Assembly (NCBI GenBank): GCA_020152595.1
Contig: JAIGNY010004447.1
Coordinates: forward strand, 3,793,501 to 3,857,500
Reading direction: 5' to 3'
Length of the DNA: 64,000 bases
Origin: Chiridota heheva
Lineage: Eukaryota > Echinodermata > Holothuroidea > Apodida > Chiridotidae
Both the position numbers and the translations under genes were made by a program. The notes below the pieces were generated by a model. It had not been told where the DNA came from, searched no databases, and saw nothing but the letters and a program-made list of their open reading frames with translations. Below are positions 59,742 through 64,000 of this stretch, one piece after another (the first letter of the stretch is position 1; each line of letters begins with the position of its first letter).

Positions 59742-59935
59742 TTACATGACCGGCTCTTCCAACCCTGGAACCTTCCACTTCAGCTTCCTGCCTTCCTCGT
59801 AAAGTTTCTTGAGTTCCTCCTGCCATTTGTCTTTGTTCTTTGTGTTCTCACTAAGCTTCAGGTAGCACTGATACAACCTCACAGCTGTCACAGAGTCTTC
59901 AATGCTGTCATGCACGTCTGTCTGGATGTGAAGGC
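59742..59935 (-). CDS. PAN2: PAN2 last coding exon (ExoIII motif and C-terminus)
   Basis: PAN2 is the DEDD-family 3'-5' exonuclease of the PAN2-PAN3 complex, which begins shortening poly(A) tails in the cytoplasm. The exon follows a TTCCTTCAG acceptor and encodes 63 residues then TAA. It starts GLHIQTDVHDSIEDSVTAVR (Gly is a split codon): His and Asp of HDSIED are the last catalytic positions (ExoIII motif). It then has the helix LYQCYLKL and LYEEGRKLKWKVP, which match the C-terminus of animal PAN2. Length and position relative to the stop fit the family. Upstream exons must lie beyond 64 kb, because nothing between 60 and 64 kb resembles PAN2. A tRNA-derived SINE lies in the putative 3' UTR about 150-280 bp past the stop. 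Confidence 0.88.
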
Positions 59936-60129
59936 CTGAAGGAATCAAATCATTCATACAAATTACTTTGTTTACTTGCCTTGAAAAGATTGAAGAAAAG
60001 AGCAATATTTTATCAATATCATTTAAGTCATTCTACAATTAATTGAAATTTCATGTCTGATCTGTCTGCAAAGGATCCAAATTTGATCCATTTACTGAGA
60101 TTTGTATTGAGATACTCCTATTTAAGATT

Positions 60130-60693
60130 GATTGAAATATGAGCCCTTTACATCTCAAGGAGAGAAACAGCTCATTGAAATATGAGCCCTTTACATCTCA
60201 AGGAGAGAAACAGCTCATTAAAATATGAGCCCTTTACATCTCAAGGAGAGAAACAGCTCATTGAAATATGAGCCTTTACATATCAAGGAGAAAAACAGCT
60301 CATTGAAATATGAGCCCTTTACATCTCAAGGAGAGAAACAGTTCATTGAAATATAAGCCCTTTACATATCAAGGAGAAAAACAGCTCATTGAAATATGAG
60401 CCCTTTACACCTCAAGGAGAGATACAGCTCATTGATATATAAGCCCTTTACATCTCAAGGAGAGAAACAGCTCATTGGAATATAAGCCCTTTACATCTCA
60501 AGGAGAGAAACAGCTCTTTAAAATATGAGCCCTTTACATATCAAGGAGAGAAACAGCTCATTAAAATATGAGCCCTTTACATATCAAGGAGAGAAACAGC
60601 TCAATAAAATATGAGCCCTTTACATCTCAAGGAGAGAAACAGCTCATTGAAATATGAGCCATTTATATCTCAAGAAGAGAAACAGCTCACACA
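60130..60693. repeat. 43-bp minisatellite, about 13 copies
   Basis: Unit GAGCCCTTTACATCTCAAGG then AGAGAAACAGCTCATTGAAA and TAT. It lies about 200 bp upstream of the PAN2 last exon, inside the intron. Confidence 0.96.
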
Positions 60694-60816
60694 TAGAGCA
60701 CTGTATTAATTATAAAGATTAAAATCAAAATCCCTATTTGTTTAACTTCTGTTACAGGGCTGACGGCCTAGAGCATCCAATAAATGATTTAGTGGGGAAC
60801 GGAACTCGGTATGAGT

Positions 60817-61523
60817 CCTGGGCACACCCCAAGGTGGATGCCCTCTCTGTAACCAAGAACATCGGTATGTGTCCTGGGCACACCCCAGGGTGGATGCCCT
60901 TTCTGTGTCCAGGAACATCGGTATGAGTCCTGGGCACACCCCAGGGTGGATGCCCTCTTTGTAACCAGAAACATCGGTATGTGTCCTGGGTACACCCCAG
61001 GGTGGATGCCCTCTCTGTAACCGGGAACATTGGTATAAGTCCTGGGCACACCCCAGAGTGGATGCCCTCTCTGTAACCACAAACATCGGTATGAGTCCCG
61101 GGCACACCCCAGGGTGGATGCCCTCTCTGTAACCAGGAACATCAGTACGAGTCCTGGGCACACCCCAGGGTGGATGCCCTCTCTGTAACCAGGAACATCG
61201 GTATGAGTCCTGGGCACACCCCAGGGTGGATGCCCTCTCTGTAACCAGGAACATCGGTATGAGTCCTGGGCACACCCCAGGGTGGATGCCCTCTGTAACC
61301 AGGAACATCGGTATGAGTCCTGGGCACACCCCAGGGTGGATGCCCTCTCTGTTACCAGGAACATCGGTATGAGTGTTGGGCACACCCCACGGTGGATGCC
61401 CTCTCTGTAACCAAAAACATCGGTACGAGTCCTGGGCACACCCCAGGGTGGATGCCCTCTCTGTAACCAGGAACATCGATATGAGTCCTGGGCACACCCC
61501 AGGGTGGATGCCCTCTCTGTAAC
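60817..61523. repeat. 56-bp minisatellite, about 12.6 copies
   Basis: Unit CCAGGAACATCGGTATGAGT then CCTGGGCACACCCCAGGGTG and GATGCCCTCTCTGTAA. Long open frames (up to 251 codons on minus) arise because stop codons are absent from the unit. In the PAN2 intron. Confidence 0.96.
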
Positions 61524-62600
61524 CCCTATATAGGGAATTATGACTTAATTGAGGTCATGCAGGACAACCTTTCAATTAAAAGGTAATATTTCAACAATGA
61601 TAATATTTGCATTATCATATTGCATGTCATATGAAAGAAAATTAAATTTTCTAGTTATTGATACCTATTTTGAGTGCATTTGTAAAAGTTTTACTCAATT
61701 TGTGGGTAAAATTGTTCTATTTTTTTACCATTTTTCTCTAAAATTGAAAAAAATGAGTATTTTCATTAACTGCAGGAAAAACTATCAAAATCTATTCATA
61801 ATTCGTTTGTCTTCCTAAAAACTTTTCAATACTATCACAAGCCTGAGCTGAAAATTATTTCAGCTTGGGGAATTCCATTATAGAATGAGGAAATTTTTAA
61901 GTTACTGAGTCAGAAATCTAAAATTGAGCAACATTGCACCCAATCATCTACAAATTGATCCCCATGCGTTTCTTTACTTCTGAATGTTCAACAAGACTCA
62001 TTTGATTTTAAATGTTTACAATGTTCAATAGCTGTTGAATGCAAATAAACAGGAAAAGTTTCTTCAAACAATGCTGAATTTTGGGTCAAAAAAGTTATTT
62101 TGCTCAATTTGTAATTTCAAACACCAGTATGAATTACATGTGAAATTGAAATTGATTTTTTTTTCTCCAAAGACATGTTATTTTTTAGGCTAATTATCAT
62201 TATTCCATAAGTTATTGCAATATGGAAGGACAGGGTTTGTTGGCGAATAGAGGCTGGAGATAATGCAGTGTGAATGACATATTCATTAGCTCTGAGATAT
62301 TTTTCTATAAAGAAAACAGCAGATCCTCGCCGAATATATAACATGTATTACATGTTTTGTGTATGTTCTTTATTACGTTGGGGATGGGTGAAATGTTGGG
62401 GTCGAACTCCCCCCCCCCTCCCCTCCATCCCTCTCTCATAACACACACCTGTCGCTTTTATTGTAAATTAAAATTTGTCCCCTCAAATGCTGATATTTAA
62501 TTGGCTGGAAGCTTTGCTGTTGATTGTATTGAGTGTTGATGCTGGCTTGAAGGAAAATTTCATGAAAATTAAACCATTCTCTGGCAGAATTCTTGGGATT
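61524..62600. other. Intron sequence of PAN2, no feature recognised
   Basis: AT-rich with a C-run near 62410. No PAN2 exon or element was recognised. Confidence 0.55.
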
Positions 62601-62607
62601 CAGATTT

Positions 62608-64000
62608 TGTTTGTTTAGTGAAGTTCAATGGCACTACGACAATGATGGACAAATTACACCCAGAGATTAGTTAATATCAAAGGTGAAAGAGGTTGGAAAA
62701 GCCGGACAAAGTCTAGTAGTTAGATAGGTATAAGGGTATGGTGTAGGAAGGAGCTGATTCTTTTTTTTTTACGGAAGAGCTAGACAATGGTCTCATTGAA
62801 GGGATTGAGAAAAGCTCTGTGGGTGGGTGAAGAGTGGGCAGTCAATGAGGTGTTTTTGACCGTAGGGGGCCTGTGACAGTTATTGCAGAGATGTGAGGTG
62901 GGGAGTTGGTGATGAGGTGGGGGAGTTGGTGAGGAGGTGGGGGAGTTAGTGAGGAGGTGGGAATGTGCGAGGTGGATGTGACCTATTCTGAGGCCGGTTG
63001 TGTAGATATGGTATTTACGGAACGGGTTGTGGGGCTAGTGGGATGGAAGGCTGGATCTTGCAGAGATTCTTATCTGTGTTGGTGTCCCAATTTGATTGCC
63101 AGCAGTGATGGACAAGTGGTTTGATTTCGGCATGTGGTTTGGGAAAGAAGGTAGGGAGAAATTGGGAGCTTGTTTAGCAGCTGTTGTCTACCTTCTCATT
63201 GCCAGGTGATTCCCAGAATCAAAGGATGCATTTCCTGGGGAGGGAGGGGGAGTTTATAAAGGGGGAGTTTACGAAGGATAAGATGCATGGTGGGGCTTTC
63301 CCTTTTAAGGTTGTGTAAGGAACTATAAGGGCAGATTTTAAGTCTGAAAAGATGGCAAAGAAGTTGAGGCTAGCTGAATCCACCTGAGTCATTAGGCTCA
63401 TAGGGCCTGTGCTTATCCACGGTTTCCCTGGTGCAAGCAGATGAGAGCATATGACTCTGGGCCCTGCAAGGGACACCAGTCCAGGATAACTCTTCAGCAA
63501 CACTGGGTGTACTAGAGCAAGACGGGTGTCTTGCCCAAGGACACAATATAGCGTTTGCGACGGGAGTCGAACCTGGTACCTTTCAAATACAAGTATGACC
63601 CCTTAACCACTGGACCTCTGCATCTCTAACACAGTTAAGGGGAAGTGCCTAATTAAGTTAAGGGAAAGTATGATGGTCTTGACCTCAGCTGAAAAGATGG
63701 ATGAGTTATCGGGGAGTCTGCTTCTGAGAGTGATATCATGGATTGCAGCAGCAAACGCTGCCTTGTCTGCTTCCTTTAAACCATCAGTGTAGATGGAGGT
63801 GCAGTTGGAGAGGTGGCATTTGATTTGGTTGTGTAGATTGGTGAAGAGGTTTGGGTGGATCTATGCCTTGTTGTAACTGAAAACCCAGGTAGATAGAAGT
63901 GGCAGGGGTAGCCCAAGGGGGAAAGAAGGCCATGACAAGGTGGCAAGAATAGAGGGATGATGTCAAGTTGGTGGAGGTTGTGCTTGATGCATAGGGCGAA
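62608..64000 (-). mobile_element. I-like LINE fragment with RNase H domain, continuing off the right edge
   Basis: On the minus strand the RNase H domain can be followed through all four acidic positions: SIYTDGLKEADKAAFAAA (first Asp, about 63795), NSSIFSAEVKTIILSL (Glu), NFFAIFSDLKSALI (second Asp, 63.35 kb) and SPGNEKVDNSC (last Asp, 63.19 kb). Then the tail EIKPLVHHCWQSNWDTNTD, homologous to the fragment at 55.5-56.2 kb, and the 3' end near 62608. Stops in the tail. A SINE splits the RNase H domain at 63.4-63.63 kb. RNase H in ORF2 is a hallmark of the I group. It lies in a PAN2 intron. Confidence 0.85.
63403..63627 (-). mobile_element. tRNA-derived SINE, family 2, inserted in the LINE RNase H domain
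   Basis: On the minus strand: GCAGAGGTCCAGTGGTTAAG (A-box region), CCAGGTTCGACTCCCGTCGC (B-box), CCTTGGGCAAGACACCCGTC, GGACTGGTGTCC and a tail CAGGGAAACCGTGGATAAGC. The LINE frame reads up to LNLIRH on one side and resumes with NFFAIFSD on the other. No clear target duplication could be read. Confidence 0.82.

Noticed and set aside
60742..61497. 251-codon minus-strand ORF and overlapping 216- and 117-codon ORFs
   Set aside because: The 56-bp array lacks stops in several frames; repeats of the same peptide in different frames show that no frame is selected.
63545..63622. Possible tRNA gene
   Set aside because: A- and B-box motifs are present but the cloverleaf stems do not pair well and the sequence continues into a SINE body shared with 59.5 kb.

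Overview
This is a window of animal nuclear DNA, AT-rich, with introns and dense in repeats. Two host genes are recognisable and both lie on the minus strand. From 31.8 kb down to 2.0 kb there are seven coding exons of a CMAH homologue (CMP-N-acetylneuraminate hydroxylase, a Rieske-type enzyme that makes Neu5Gc). They run from the start codon to about residue 322 and the gene continues off the left edge. At 59.7-59.9 kb is the last coding exon of PAN2, the catalytic subunit of the PAN2-PAN3 deadenylase; the rest of that gene lies off the right edge. A non-vertebrate CMAH, combined with CR1-like LINEs carrying a 2A-like peptide, a Polinton, hAT elements and tRNA-SINEs, suggests an echinoderm or a related marine deuterostome. 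That assignment is an inference.

Layout, left to right. 1-31.8 kb is CMAH exons separated by introns full of minisatellites and transposon remains: 3' ends of a CR1-like LINE (2.3, 3.2 and 10.1 kb), a hAT element with a perfect 8-bp target duplication (6.6-8.4 kb), GC-rich and G-rich arrays (12.6 and 19.4 kb), an RTE-like LINE (21.4-27.9 kb) torn open by an inverted-repeat insertion, and a 23-bp minisatellite (30.2-31.6 kb) holding a hAT-like element that in turn holds a SINE. 34.7-37.1 kb is a L1/Tx1-type LINE with a 15-bp target duplication. 38.6-43.3 kb is bounded by 24-bp inverted repeats flanked by TA. 43.8-56.8 kb is a nest of elements: a nearly full-length CR1-like LINE with PHD fingers and a degenerate 2A motif (split by a SINE), a head-to-head second CR1-like LINE (split by an 85-bp foldback), an I-like LINE 5' half, and a Polinton DNA polymerase gene broken by two LINE insertions. 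57-64 kb holds minisatellites, a 325-bp AT array, the PAN2 terminal exon, two copies of a second SINE family, and an I-like LINE RNase H fragment split by one of those SINEs.

Tandem arrays with at least thirteen different unit lengths fill roughly 10 kb. Several arose from identifiable parent sequence: two arrays are amplified pieces of LINE coding sequence (one contains the YADD catalytic motif of reverse transcriptase), one is an amplified subterminal block of a DNA element, and one carries copies of a real CMAH splice acceptor. All identifications come from reading translations and repeat structure by eye; no database search was run.
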